Of a stretch of 64,000 nucleotides of DNA, positions 1 through 11,506 are shown piece by piece. The notes under the pieces are model-generated. The model did not search any database and was not told the origin of the DNA. It saw only the letters and a list, made by a program, of their open reading frames with translations. Position numbers and translations under genes: made by a program. The stretch is from Ceratorhiza oryzae-sativae (Eukaryota > Basidiomycota > Agaricomycetes > Cantharellales > Ceratobasidiaceae), in contig JARWMV010000252.1 of the NCBI GenBank assembly GCA_030998015.1, positions 1 through 64,000 on the forward strand, written 5' to 3'. The stretch's first letter is position 1; every line of letters starts with the position of its first letter.

Positions 1-2286
1 GAGTGTTTATTTAGCGTTCCTCTCGATTATTTCGACCCGGCTGCAGGTACTGCAACTATAGCGTTGGCTAAATATAAGACAGACCCGCAGCTTCGACGCG
101 GATCTGTTTTCGTCAATCCTGGTACGTATCATTCCCTAATGACTACCACCTTTAAACGTGTTATTAGGTGAGCCGGGAGGCCCGGGCACTCTGCTTGCGA
201 CTCGAGCCGGGAGTGTCTTAGCAGCTACAAGAATTGGTCCCTATTATGATATTGTGGGGTTCGATCCCAGGGGTACGTGGCCTGCCTTGCTGTCTTGTAG
301 ATAAGTTCATTTCATCTGAGCAACTAGGCATCGGCGCTACCACGTAAGTTAGTCGTTTCGTGATGAAAGCGATATAATCCGAACTCGAGGTCGAAAGTCC
401 AACGGTGAAATGCTTCGAGTCTAGAGCCGCGATGGACGAATTTTATCGGAATACGGGTCAGTTGTAGCCTCTAGCGGAAGGGCTATTGACACTGATTGCT
501 CGATGTCGCCATATAGTATTCGAGCTTGGGTATACCCAGCCGCCGAATACCATGATCTCTTCCAAGGACGGTCGAACGTTGTTTGCCCATCAGCGTGCGT
601 TTGATGATATTGTCTCCCAACAACGCCAAGCGCTCGCACTATTTAAGACGCAAGCAAAGCTTTGCGCGAAGAATATGCCCAACGGTGGCTCGGATTTGAA
701 GTACATGGGCACACCTTCTGTCGTCAGGGATATCGCGTTTATGACTGACGTTTTGGACGGCCCTGGCGCTAAAATGTGCGTTTCGATTCGTATTTCTAGA
801 TTGTTTGATTCCTTACCTGAATCATTTCAAGAAATTACTTTGGAGGGTCGTACGGGTCGATTCTTGGGGCTTTCCTCTTCAACATGTGAGTGAGATCAAT
901 AACATATTTGATTATGGGTCTAACTTAATGTATAGGATGCCAGATCGCATAGGTAAAGGATTGATCGAAGCAATCGCTCATCCTGGAATGTGGGTCGATC
1001 AATACTCACACGAGTGGATGGATAACTGGGCTCAAGATGCGGATGAGGCCTATCACTGGTTCTTAGACTCGTGTGCTAAGGTACTTTCGGGTTTCTTCTA
1101 CTATTTCATTTGCTAAAGTCCACTGTGTCTCAGGTTGGCGGGACCAAGTGTGCACTTGCCAGATGGGGCGCGTCGGCGAAAGAGATAGAGGATAGAATCG
1201 AGTCTTTTATGAATGAGCTATATGTTAGCCCTATGCCATCTGTCAACAGCATCGTTCCTGCATACCTTACTGCTGGGGCTGTTCGATGTGAGTCGTCACA
1301 GCAAACTGATACTACTGATTATCGCAGCTAAATTTATTCATCTAGCCAGAATTTATGACGCAATGGAGCAACCATCGACATGGCCTGCTTTTGCGAATAT
1401 TCTCGACAAGGCTATTGACGGTGATCCGGCGCCGTTCTTGAATCCGTATGTTCTCATATTACAATCTCATCCAATAATGGCTAAACCATGTGTGCAGAAT
1501 ACTTCCCGATCTAGGTCGTGATCGTTTCGACCATGCTGAACTGGCTCGCTATGCCGTTACCTGCAGTGACTCTCGCCCGTTCAACAAGTCGGATCCAAGT
1601 AGTTTCCCCACTCCAGAGTCGCTTGCACGCAGAATTGTTGCTCGAGTCACTAATACGTCCAAGTATTTTGGTGGAAGCCCAGGTCTGACGGATATTGATG
1701 GAGGATGTCAGTTCTGGCCAGTCGAGGGAATCGAGCGATATACCGGACCATGGAACAAGACGTTGGCCAGTCCGATTCTCATTGTTTCAAGCACGGTGAG
1801 TCTGGAACCCCGGGTCACGCTCAAGCTTAATTGGACTTATCCGTTATGCAACAGGTCGATCCGTGAGTAAAACTTCATTCTAAGCATCTTCGATCGCTGG
1901 GATCCCAAAGTTGACATACTTCAGAATTACCCCGCTGTCAAGCGCCAAGTTCGTAAACGACCAACTCGGAAACTCCTCAAGGCTTGTGACCGTAACTGCT
2001 CCTGGGGTACAAGTTTTTAACTAAATCAATCAATTTAAATCTGACGGCGTGTATCATTTTTCAGCATGGCGTTCCATTCCCGTCTATTTGTCAGTACAAG
2101 GCCAGTCTCGAATATTTTAATAATGGCATCCTACCCGAGGACGGACTCAACTGCAAGACCGATTATGGACCGTTTGGGAGCGTCAGCGACTCATTCCGCA
2201 TGATGTTGGCGGAGGACAAGAAGTTGGTGGAAATGGGCGAGAAATTCGTCGAAATCATGAGAGATATCCGTCGTAGGGGGATCTGA
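1..2286 (+). CDS. TAP-like alpha/beta hydrolase (5' end outside window)
   Basis: Serine hydrolase of the tripeptidyl-aminopeptidase-like alpha/beta fold, probably secreted or extracellular as in related fungal proteins (inference; the signal peptide would lie left of the window). I read 13 exons: 1-121, 168-272, 328-343, 398-456, 517-775, 832-885, 936-1080, 1134-1287, 1328-1445, 1498-1795, 1855-1862, 1925-2006, 2065-2286. They sum to 547 in-frame codons ending in TGA. Seen motifs: an oxyanion-type GGPGT stretch just after base 168, FDPRGIGATTP, the nucleophile elbow GGSYGS near 842-860, an acidic residue in STVDPITP (1790-1935) and APGHG at 2000-2070, which together give the Ser-Asp-His triad. 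The C-terminal part matches the TAP-like domain with a late Cys (GLNCKTD). Two exons are tiny (16 and 8 nt). The ORF looks intact over the visible part. Confidence 0.85.
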
Positions 2287-2746
2287 ACGCAACACTGTAT
2301 CTGTCCTGAATGAAAGAGATTCTTTGCGGTTGATGGGATTTGACTGAGGGTGCGCAGGCCACGACAAGCCACATGACTAGCCCAAGATCCGTGGAGGTGA
2401 TGCTGATATAGGTGATTATATTGACGTTCGCGCTGTCCCGCTCGTTGTCGGCATGCGCGAAGCCAACAGACCAATAACCACAATGAACGTAAATATAATC
2501 CATGCGTTGGTGAGTCCGAATGGATGTATGTTGGTACACTGCAAAAGTACGAGAGTCAAGCTATTGTCCAGCCTCTCGGCAGTGGAAGAGTCCAACCGTC
2601 ATTAACCTGTCATCCACACTTAGTGTCGTATACAACTGCAACATCGCGTTTGCGCCTGTATTATCCGATGTCCCTTTCTTCAGGATTTTTATTTCAGTTT
2701 ATTGAGTGCGATTTTACGTGTAACATACACCTCAAAACCGATTTCC

Positions 2747-3413
2747 TCACTCATGGAAGAACCATCCAGGCAATCCTTCCATGGTGCCAGCCGAGAACCC
2801 CTGAATTTCGAGCTGAAATTGAATGAGTCAGTTTAGTTGCGGCGTATCCCTTGACAAGGAGTTCTCACCTGGTTATCCGTACCAACTCCGACATAGCAGT
2901 CTACGCCGGGCACGGCTCGGGCTGGGCGGATGCTGCAATCCCACATCATCAACTGGCGTTTCGATATGTTGAGCCGGGACTTACAGTACGATCTTACCGC
3001 CATGAAGTTCTGCCTTGACCTCAATACGATAGTCCGACACAGGCCCCAAGGTGACTGGTGTTCTAGGAGCTTCGGAGGCGTGGTGAAAGCCAAGTTCGCT
3101 AACGTTACAGATATCGGCGTCTTCGGCGTGAGGGATGTAGATAATGTGTATGTTTTTGTCGTGGGTCTGTTTAAGTTTCCATAGCTTGAGGAGATGGAGT
3201 CAGCGAATTGGGTCAGAACGCTCATTCAAATACGATACTTACCGTTGGGTGTTCAAAATAACCTGGGACTTTTGAAATGGCTTCGAGGGGCATGTTGAAC
3301 CCAAGCTTAGCGGACGCATACATGCCACCAAAGGTCCCAGCCAAGTCGCCATTCTGGGGGACTCCAGGGATATAACGTAGGGAAATTTCTTTGTTCAACA
3401 ATAGGCGAGACAT
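2747..3413 (-). CDS. Clitocypin-like protease inhibitor, copy 1
   Basis: Likely cytosolic beta-trefoil cysteine-protease inhibitor of the clitocypin (mycocypin, MEROPS I48) type. Exons on the minus strand: 3413-3243, 3184-2985, 2932-2869, 2812-2747, giving 166 codons plus stop with all junctions GT-AG. The family assignment rests on pattern: an N-terminal FGGMYASAK segment (family form GGEYAT), a Trp near the start of exon 2 (LWKLKQ), LGFHHASEAPRTPVTLGPVSDY, then YVGVGTDNQ and a terminal LPGWFF. No signal peptide is visible. It shares exon structure and these landmarks with the genes at 6942-7601 and 22780-23489. The start codon is chosen because all three copies begin with a short M[ST]x stretch at the same distance from this motif. 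Its neighbour on the right is a secreted carboxypeptidase gene. Alternative: an unrelated beta-trefoil lectin. Confidence 0.7.
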
Positions 3414-4960
3414 TTCGGCGCGTCGGACAGAGGAAGAGCTCGCAGGTCTCCTGGACTCAGCGAATCGTTGATATACACTTCGCCTTGGACCATGTAGGCC
3501 CGGGGTACCCGTCCTTGGCTAGTAAACGAGGATGCGGGCGCAAGGGTCAAACATGCAGGCGCAAGATCGGCATCGAGCGATATCCCGATGGCTCTGGTAG
3601 AAGTCAAACATCCATGGAGCGAGGGAAATCGGCGAGGGATCACGAGCACAAAATCCGCTCAAGATCAATCCCTGCGCAGCCACCTCTCCTGAGCGCTCCA
3701 TAAGCGTGGGGACCGGTCACGAGCACGCGCGCTCCCGTGTCCCCAGTGATATGGCAAGCTATGCTGACTTTTTTCCAACCTCATATGAAAGCTGTTCAGT
3801 GGGAGTCGGCACGCCTCGTGTGCTGTGCCTGTGAGTCACGTAGGTCTCTAAATATGTATGCAAAAAAAAAGAAGAAAAAAACTGTGAGTCATGCGGTCCC
3901 TTTGATGCGAATTAATGGCACCCAAAATCGAGCTTTCAATCCTCCGCGGAGAGAGTTTCAGAGGCCCTAAATACAGTCGATTATATTACAATATGTACAT
4001 CAAAGGCAAAGCTCCAGGCCGGAATTGATTTATCGCACCTAAATAGCCAGTACGGCTGCATATGAACTGACGCCCCCAAAGTACGCAGTACAAAAATGAC
4101 CTTGAAAAGGCTCGCTTAGAGGCCATAGAAATATGTGTGACTGTAAGGCAATCCGTAAATGTTTCTCTGCTGGTCTCCGATTGTGGCTGTTTGGTTTTCA
4201 TGCATTAGTAATACACATTACTCCATTGTCAAGTATTCCTACATCTGGCTGCCCCTATAGCTAAGCATCAACTGCTTAATCTGCCAAAGAAGTATCCATT
4301 ATATCTTGAATTTTATAGAAAGTAGTTACCAGAAAGAGCGTGAGTGGAGCAAAACGATGGGGTACGAGGCCCGTAGAGCCTTTATTTATACCCTACGAAT
4401 ACGAGTGAGTCATATGCGATACTCCTTCGCATGCACTGCGCATACAAACTTGACTCGATTAATAAATCGATCACTCACTCGTTCAGATTCTATATTATTC
4501 TGCTATATACATGAATCTTCTACAGAGATATATCTGATGCCTAATTTCGGCCTGAAAACTCCGTCGGTTGCTCACACGCTATTTCTCCAACCAAACTTAC
4601 CGAGATACCGCATCCGTGTGGCATATTCGCAAAGCTAACGTGAAAAAACCGATTGCTAGATTGTCGGAGTTTAGACTTATGGTCGAGACACACACAGCGC
4701 ACTCCCAGATACCAGATTTGGGTCGTGGCGCTTTGTCATGGTTTCTTCTCCTGTGGGTCCCATATGCTCCTGCAGTAGACCACAAGGTTGTGGGACTTCG
4801 CCAAAAGGGGGGCTGCTGCCTTCTTACTTCCCCAATTTTTTCGGTAAACCAAACTTAATGCTTCTTGACAGTGCGTTCGCACAAACTACGCATGACTTAC
4901 TCTTGAGAAACGATAGCACAACGTTGCCCACGCGGTTAGTACCAGACTCAGCCTCGCGCT
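3414..4960. other. Intergenic, no gene recognised
   Basis: Only short, non-overlapping ORFs without recognisable domains. The 3414-3700 part is open in two minus-strand frames upstream of the clitocypin-like gene, but neither frame resembles the other two paralogues. An A-rich tract lies at about 3863-3881. I see no repeat or RNA gene. Confidence 0.5.
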
Positions 4961-4971
4961 CCAATCCCATG

Positions 4972-4985
4972 TATAGATATAAATA
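4972..4985 (+). promoter_or_regulatory. TATA-like element of the carboxypeptidase gene
   Basis: An AT-rich TATAGATATAAATA stretch lies 73-86 bases upstream of the ATG at 5058, a usual position for a basidiomycete TATA box. Assigned by sequence and position only. Confidence 0.5.
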
Positions 4986-5057
4986 GTATGAAGAATTCTG
5001 CTTGAGACTCTCCAACGTCGGATTACCCTTAGAGCCCCATATCCTTCGTCGCTCACG

Positions 5058-6726
5058 ATGCGTTTTGCCATCGCTGCAGTTCTTGTTTGGGCTGGCTTTT
5101 CCACCGCCCTCCCAGCTCAGTCTAACATCTATGCGGGTACAAAAGTCCTCCGTATCCCCACTGGGAACCAGAATCAAACCGATATTATCGGGAGCGTGAT
5201 CGACTCACTCGGACTCTCAACCTGGACCAAGGCGCGGATGGCATTCTCTCATATCGATGTCCAAGTGTCCAAGGACCGGCTAAGCGCCTTCCATACGGCG
5301 CTCAAATCGGTCAACTCCGAGCTTGAAAAGCAGGTGGTGACGATGCACGATGATTTGGGTTTTAGTATCCTAAAGGAATCCGAGGGAATGAATTCTGCCA
5401 CCGTCGATGCTTTCGGTAAGTCTTTCAGGTCCATCATATGTTTTCGGCTAAAATCACAAATGCAGCTGGTGTGGCGACCGATGCTTGGTTCAACAGCTAC
5501 CACGTTTATGCTGATCATCTCACATTTCTGAGCGATCTTGTCAAGGCCTATCCCAATAATGCCAAGATTGTCACTAGTGGCACTTCTTACGAAGGACGCA
5601 CCATCACTGGCATCAATATATTTGGAAGCTCCGGTGAGTCTGCTGCTAGGTGGGAAGATGTCATATTATCTAAAATGTCTTCTTGAGGATCCGGCACTAA
5701 GCCTGCGATTGTGTTCCACGGTACTGTTCATGCGCGCGAATGGATTGCCACAATGGTAAGCGTCAATTTTGGGTTTATCACCCTTGCGATCTCAGAGCAT
5801 TATACAGGTTACCGAGCAAATTGCATTCAGCTTGTTATCAAACTACACGACCTCTGCCACGGTCAAGAGCTATGTCGACAAATACGACTTTTATATTTTT
5901 CCTGTCGTCAACCCCGATGGTGAGTGCAGTGTTTTAGTTGACATATATGCGTTATTGAACTAGTATTTTAGGCTTCGTATATACCCAGACCACTGACCGC
6001 CTATGGCGCAAGAACCGCCAGCCTCCGTCATCGGGTACCTGCTACGGCCGTGATATCAACAGGTAAGGCGAGGATGTTGAGCGAAAGTAGCAAAGATTGG
6101 AATGAAATTTCGCCTAGGAACTGGCCCTGGAAGTGGGACACACCTGGTGGGTCTTCAACTAGTTCATGTGCCGATGACTATCGGGGTAGGTGGTTATAGT
6201 AGCATGAGGCGCACATACTTGATCGCGTCTTAGGTGCCGCGGCCGGAGACTCTCCCGAAAATAAGGGGCTTTCTGCGTTCCTTAATGCAAGGTCGAGTTC
6301 GGCTGCCGGTGCCAAGCTCTACATCGACTTCCACGCATACGGCCTCTTGTTTATGGGGCGTATGTACTCCCTATATTATAAACCAGTCTCCATACGCTGA
6401 TTTTTCCCATAGCATACGGGTATTCGTGTAGCGCCAGGGCAGCAGATCAAACCGAACACAACAAGCTCGAGCAGGGTTTCGCGGCCGCATTTAAAGCCCC
6501 GTACGGCAAAGTCCTAAAGACTGGCCCAATCTGTACGACCATCTACCAGGCTTCCGGGAATAGCGTCGATTATGCGTATGACGTTTCCAAGTTCAAGTAC
6601 TCGTTCACTCCCGAGTTGCGTGGAAGCTCATCCGGGAACGGCTTTGTGCTACCACCGGCCGAGATTAGGCCGTCGGGGATTGAGGCATATGAGGGTATCA
6701 AGTACCTGTTGGCGAATATGTCATAG
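5058..6726 (+). CDS. Secreted zinc carboxypeptidase (M14A)
   Basis: Metallocarboxypeptidase of the digestive A/B type that removes C-terminal residues from peptides outside the cell. Eight exons: 5058-5415, 5466-5633, 5688-5755, 5808-5919, 5972-6062, 6118-6185, 6234-6359, 6413-6726, giving 434 aa. The first 16-20 residues ([20 protein letters not shown]) form a signal peptide, followed by an inhibitory propeptide of about 100 residues. The zinc site is seen as HAREW (5726-5745) and the later His in DFHAYG (about 6325-6350). Substrate-binding DINRNW spans the intron at 6063-6117, and the catalytic Glu is in FTPELRG (near 6609-6627). All key residues are present, so it should be active. It sits between two clitocypin-like inhibitor genes on the opposite strand. 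Confidence 0.95.
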
Positions 6727-6941
6727 AACAGGTGTCCGGTGGGATATATGTATCGTCAATCGAATGGGGGTCATCTATCGTAGATCATTACATCGATTTT
6801 AGGTGTTTGAAGTAAAAGAACAAGGTCGCCCTTTGTACTAACCACTTACTGTCCACAACCCTCCAGCTCTGGTAGAAACAATCCAAGATTTTAATATATT
6901 CATTACATAACGGTCAGTTCCGCTGTACAAGATTCTGAAGC

Positions 6942-7601
6942 CTATCTATGGAAGACGAGTTCATCGGGAGTGATGAGCCATGCTGGTTTGATGCCCGTGC
7001 TAAATTCTCCATGGCGTTCGATTATAAGCTAGGCATACCATCGATTTAGTCACACAAATAAATCAGGATTGATTCAGGCAACCCACCTGGTTGTTTCTAA
7101 CTGCGACGTATTTGTTCTGGTATTCGGGTCCTTTCGGGTGAACACTAATATCACAAATCGTTCAACTTGAAACGCTAGCGGGAGCAGTATCACCTACGTG
7201 ACATGAATCGGTCCACCAGTCCCCGGTTGCGGCAGCAGTGTAATGATATAATCACTGACATCACCAAGGACAACGGGCGATCCGTCTTCTTCGGAAGCGT
7301 GGCTAAAGCCGACAGTTGCCCCCTCCAAAGCAGGGGCAAAGAATTGATACGATTCTTGTTTTGGGTCAGGACCAGGGGAAATCTTCCACTGCAGGCAACG
7401 TGAAATTTGGTTTGTTCATGGAGCAAATAACGAAGATCATACCTTTTGACCTTCGGCAGCCTGGGTCGCTAGTAAGATGGGGCTACCTACGTTCTTAGGT
7501 GCTGTCGCGTACTCTCCCTCCACTCCTGCGTCGGGGTTTTCGACGGCGGGAAATTGAGCAAAGCGCAGGCTGAAGAACTCGTTCTGGAACGGAATAGACA
7601 T
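6942..7601 (-). CDS. Clitocypin-like protease inhibitor, copy 2
   Basis: The best match of the three copies to the clitocypin/mycocypin (I48) pattern. Exons 7601-7443, 7388-7198, 7144-7087, 7028-6942 give 164 codons plus stop. Seen landmarks: ENPDAGVEGEYAT near the N-terminus, a Trp as first residue of exon 2 (WKISPGP), VGFSHASEEDGSPVVLG and DYIITLLPQ, then YVAVRNNQ and a terminal KPAWLI. In the family the region after GEYAT carries the loops that block papain-like enzymes (family knowledge); whether this one inhibits is not shown. No signal peptide, as usual for mycocypins. Its 3' end faces the carboxypeptidase 3' end 215 bp away. The minus-strand frame stays open upstream of 7601 but has no equivalent in the paralogues, so I use the ATG at 7601. 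Confidence 0.78.
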
Positions 7602-7677
7602 AGGGACGGATAAACTGTGAGACGAAGGCTGAGACTCGAGAAAGGGGGGTGGCGAGAAATGGCTGCAGTATAGGGTG

Positions 7678-7685
7678 ATTATATA
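7678..7685 (-). promoter_or_regulatory. TATA-like element of clitocypin-like copy 2
   Basis: On the minus strand this reads TATATAAT about 77-84 bases upstream of the chosen ATG at 7601, which supports that start over the longer open frame. Confidence 0.45.
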
Positions 7686-7689
7686 CTCG

Positions 7690-9230
7690 CGTTCGAGCGG
7701 GTAGAACCCATCAAATTGGCGTAATGAACAAGGATCGCGCTGGTTTTGGTAGCTGTTCCGGACCGGCACTTGGAGCCCCCTGGCGCCCTCCCACAAAAAC
7801 GCACAGCTATGAGGTAATGAGCGCTTTTCCCTCATGGGGCTTTGGCAAGTTGCCCCGTAAGTGGATTGCGTTGCCATTTTGCTGACTGACTTGCGACCCC
7901 AAATGGACGTTCCAACGATCATCTGATCGACCAGGCTTCAGTTCCCTCGCCCCATGTAGCTCTTCTACTCTGTACCACTACAAAAGCCCCTCTACTCGAA
8001 CCTCGGAGAAGTTTATTCCAAACTGCAAAATCAGGTCGAAACACGGCCGATGGATAATCGGATAACATGGAATATTCGCAATTTGGGGGCATCTGTTGTT
8101 TACGACTCAAATGGTGCTAAAAACATACATTTTATTCGAGGTCTGACTTAAACTAGTCGTGCGAACGCTCAACATTACCCAGCGTAGGTTCTGAGTTGGA
8201 CCAAGTATGAAAGCGCGCGGTCACTCTAATCCAAGGGTACCTGAGGACGAGGTCAACGTCAGTAGAAAAGTGGGCGCGTACATCATGATAACGGCAAAGC
8301 ATGAGGGATATGCCCCATGTCGAACATCGCACCAGAGGCGCATCCTTCGAATTTAGGTTTTGTTGAAAGAGATCATGCGCTCCCGATATTCCGGCGCATG
8401 TAGCCCGGCTTCGTCCGGTCTTCCAACCTTATGAGCATATGTAATCATTCTTTCTCTATCAAGCACAATAACTCACCCAATGTAGGCGGGTTTGGTCTCA
8501 GCCTCCAAGCCTTCAGAAGGGATGGATCTGTTAAAGTGATATCTGCCCTTACAAGCTTTAGACACTTCCCCGCTACTTGAAAATCGATGCCTTCCCCTGA
8601 GAGCTAAAGCTAAGCCAATCGACACCCAAGTCTGGATGATGTCATAATTCGTCGATGACTCGTTACTTCATTTTGTAATCGCCCCTCGGTCAAAAGCCGA
8701 AAATCTAACGGGCGCGAACTAGCTCCACACCTCCAAGTAAGCCTTGGAGCATGCGCTAGACCCAGAGTAGCGCCGGCTTCCAGCGCTACCGGAGTCTAGT
8801 GAGCGCTCCGAAACTTACTTGGACAGTGACGCACTACTGGAGACCAGCTAGAAATTCGGAGATTGCGGAACCGCACTGAATAGATTATCTTAGCGTTAGA
8901 TTTACATCCTACCGGAAAGCATCCAATACACCCCTAAATTACCGGAATCCTCATCGAAAATAAACCACATCGGAGAGAAATCGCGACGGAGTCGGTCCGG
9001 ACTTAACCAAAGGCCGATTCTCTAAGTAAGCCCGAGCACCCTCACATGGCCACCGGAAGTTTCACCAGCTCCCGGTGGCGCAGGGGTAGCAATGGAGTAG
9101 CCGTAGAAAGCCATTCTAGCTTACTTGGATGATTGGCTTTTCGCCAAGAGGCTTGATCTTACTTTTACACTCCGGAATATGGTATTTTTAAATTAAAGTT
9201 AAAATCGAGAACCCGACTCAAGCGCGACGA
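7690..9230. other. Intergenic, no gene recognised
   Basis: No coherent ORF above about 60 aa apart from the antisense leader of the inhibitor gene. Composition is mixed with no clear repeat. The right part serves as promoter/leader of the molybdenum cofactor locus. Confidence 0.5.
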
Positions 9231-9326
9231 ATGTCGAATCCTGACCCTAATCATCAAGCGCCGAGCGCTCCGGATCTCTGCCTTCCGCATCTTATTCAAG
9301 CCTCGAGTCAGCCGTGGCCGCCATGA
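9231..9326 (+). promoter_or_regulatory. Upstream ORF overlapping the moaA-like start (ATGA)
   Basis: A 31-codon ORF (starts MSNPDPNH, ends SQPWPP) lies in the leader. Its TGA stop (9324-9326) overlaps the ATG of the main ORF (9323-9325) as ATGA. Such an overlap would let a terminating ribosome restart on the main ORF. The uORF is seen directly; its presence in the mature mRNA and its function are inference. Confidence 0.45.
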
Positions 9327-10732
9327 TTGCACGTCGGGCCATCGCGCAGGTGAGAGAAAATCGTGGCTCACTCGAAAAGCAAAATTAATACTCAAACAGG
9401 CCCGGATTGCCGCTGTTGATCAGAACGTGGCCCGTGGAGTGGCTCCTGCACTTGTGGATTCGTTCGGACGAAAGCATGACTACTTGAGGATTTCATTAAC
9501 GGAGAGGTGCAATCTGCGTTGTAAGTTCTGCAGGTATTCGTGAATTATGTTTATTCGACCATTCTGGTGGTAGGTAGATATTGTATGCCAGCAGAAGGCG
9601 TCCCATTATCGCCCTCTTCGTCTATCCTCACAAACGCCGAAGTTGTCCGACTCGCTCGTATCTTTGTCCAGCATGGTGTCAACAAGATTCGTTTAACGGG
9701 AGGAGAGCCAACACTTCGCCAAGGTCTCCCAGAGTTGATTCAAGAGCTACGGGAGCTGGGAATCAAGCAGATTGGGATGACCAGCAATGGGATTGCGCTA
9801 TGGAGAAAGTTGCCCGAGCTTGTGAAGAGGGGATTGACTCATTTGAACTTGAGGTACGTACGTTTGTTAAAATTTACTGCCAAGCGTGTTGAAGTATCCT
9901 CTAGTCTCGACACCTTGGATGCAGACAAATTTGAGCGGATGACTCTCCGGAGAGGACACGATAAAGTGCTGCAATCGCTCGATACGGCCCTCTCCCTCCT
10001 TTCGCCCTTGCCATCATCCAGAAGCTCTCATCCCTACCTAAAATCCGTCAAGCTCAATACTGTGCTTATCCGCAACACAAATGACTCGGAGCTCGCACGA
10101 TTCTTGGCTCTCACCCGCTCGCATCCTTTGAGCGTCCGATTCATCGAGTTTATGCCGTTTGCGGGGAATCAATGGGACGCCAATTCGGTCGTTACCGCTT
10201 CAGAACTCTTGGAACGAACTCGAAAGATGGTACATGGCGGCTGGTTTGACGATCACGTTGGTGGAGGGGAAACAGCCGAAGAACGAGTGATTGCTCTACC
10301 GAGACACCCAACCGATACAGCCCGCAGCTACCAAATCCGCGGGTTCAAGGGCACATTTGGATTCATTTCGAGCATGTCGGATGATTTTTGTGCGGGGTGC
10401 AACCGGCTCAGGATAACGGCCGACGGAAATTTCAAGGTAATACCGATTTTGGCTTCCTCGGATGACGTTGATAACATAGTTCTCCCCAGCCATGCCTATT
10501 TGACAAAAAGGAGACGCCGCTACGAGAGTATTTGCGAAGCAATTCACCTACGGCCGAACAAGATCTCGTTGCAGCAGTGCGCCGGGCTGTTGGCGGGAAA
10601 TTCGCCAAACACGGCGTTCCCGATAGCTCGTTGAGCAGCACCGAGGATGAAAGTACCGATGGAACTGTGCGCGAAGCGGGGTCGCGAATAAGAGAGCATC
10701 TCAGTCGGCCGATGATACTGATTGGCGGTTAG
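9323..10732 (+). CDS. GTP 3',8-cyclase, MoaA/MOCS1A-type radical SAM protein
   Basis: First step of molybdenum cofactor synthesis: converts GTP to the cyclic 8-nucleotide that MoaC turns into cPMP. Exons 9323-9349, 9400-9520, 9574-9853, 9905-10436, 10490-10732 give 400 aa. The N-terminal radical SAM cluster CNLRCRYCMP is made by the intron at 9521-9573, which splits a Cys codon. [10 protein letters not shown] follows. The C-terminal [4Fe-4S] site starts at [10 protein letters not shown] (about 10388-10417) and continues with [11 protein letters not shown] after the last intron. The protein ends in RPMILIGG followed by TAG; the terminal double Gly is a functional hallmark of MoaA. The start has a good GCCGCC context. 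The N-terminus is short and Arg-rich, compatible with mitochondrial import. MoaC follows on the same strand after 81 bp. Confidence 0.93.
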
Positions 10733-10813
10733 AAGTTTCTGTTCGTATTGGTAATAACGGATTGAATGTGTTCCAACTCACGAATCCTTCTCTCAGATCC
10801 CAAGAAACCCACC

Positions 10814-11506
10814 ATGTCACGCACTCTGCCTCTAATCATGAATCCGAGGCCGGTTTCCAACTCGTCCCAGTCATTTCGTCCCGCATATAGCCCTCATCTC
10901 ATCTCGCCCACTGGCTATCGTTCAATGCTCTCTCAAATTAATATTACTCGTTGGAGCCATTCGAAATCTTCTTCTGGTCTGACACACATTGACCCCAAAA
11001 CAGGCCGAGCACGCATGGTGGACGTCTCGGGAAAAGACATCACACACCGATCCGCGACCGCCGTCGGGAGAATTCTCATCCCACCTCATGCATACAAGAT
11101 CGTTACCGGAGAAAACTTGACCGCCGACGATCTCTCGTCTGCGCGAAAAGGCAAGCCGGGTAAGGGTGACGTGCTTTCGACCGCCCAACTGGCCGGGATC
11201 ATGGCCGCTAAGCGGACGTCGGATTTGATCCCGCTGTGCCATCCCTTGCCGATCAATCATGTCGAAGTCGTCCTCGAGCCGCTCAAACTAAACGATTCGA
11301 CTCATGCGATCAGTGCCCGCGCGACTGTCCGGACTGCCTCGCGGACCGGTGTCGAGATGGAAGCGCTAACGGCGGCGAATGTTGCATTGTTGACGGTATG
11401 GGACATGTTGAAAGCGGTTGCTGGACAGGAGATGATGATTGAGGGTGTGTGCGTTGCTCGAAAGGAAGGTGGTGCTAGTGGATTATTCGAGAGAGGTGAT
11501 CTGTAG
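10814..11506 (+). CDS. Cyclic pyranopterin monophosphate synthase, MoaC/MOCS1B-type
   Basis: Second step of cPMP synthesis. A single open frame of 230 codons from the ATG at 10814. An in-frame ATG at 10766 exists, but an intron-like 3' splice site (CTCTCAG, about 10791-10797) lies between them. Conserved MoaC blocks are seen: MVDVSGKDITHRSA, KGDVLSTAQLAGIMAAKRTS, IPLCHPLPI, TGVEMEALTAANVALLTVWDM and the Gly-rich C-terminus. About 60 residues before the domain are non-conserved and basic, fitting a linker or targeting segment. In other fungi and in animals this domain is fused to or co-encoded with MoaA, and here the ATG is 81 bp behind the MoaA stop, so one transcript unit is likely. Confidence 0.92.
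   Translation: MSRTLPLIMNPRPVSNSSQSFRPAYSPHLISPTGYRSMLSQINITRWSHSKSSSGLTHIDPKTGRARMVDVSGKDITHRSATAVGRILIPPHAYKIVTGENLTADDLSSARKGKPGKGDVLSTAQLAGIMAAKRTSDLIPLCHPLPINHVEVVLEPLKLNDSTHAISARATVRTASRTGVEMEALTAANVALLTVWDMLKAVAGQEMMIEGVCVARKEGGASGLFERGDL

Noticed and set aside
7443..7922. Longer start of clitocypin-like copy 2 at 7922
   Set aside because: The extra 107 residues have no match in copies 1 and 3, and a TATA-like element lies inside them upstream of 7601.
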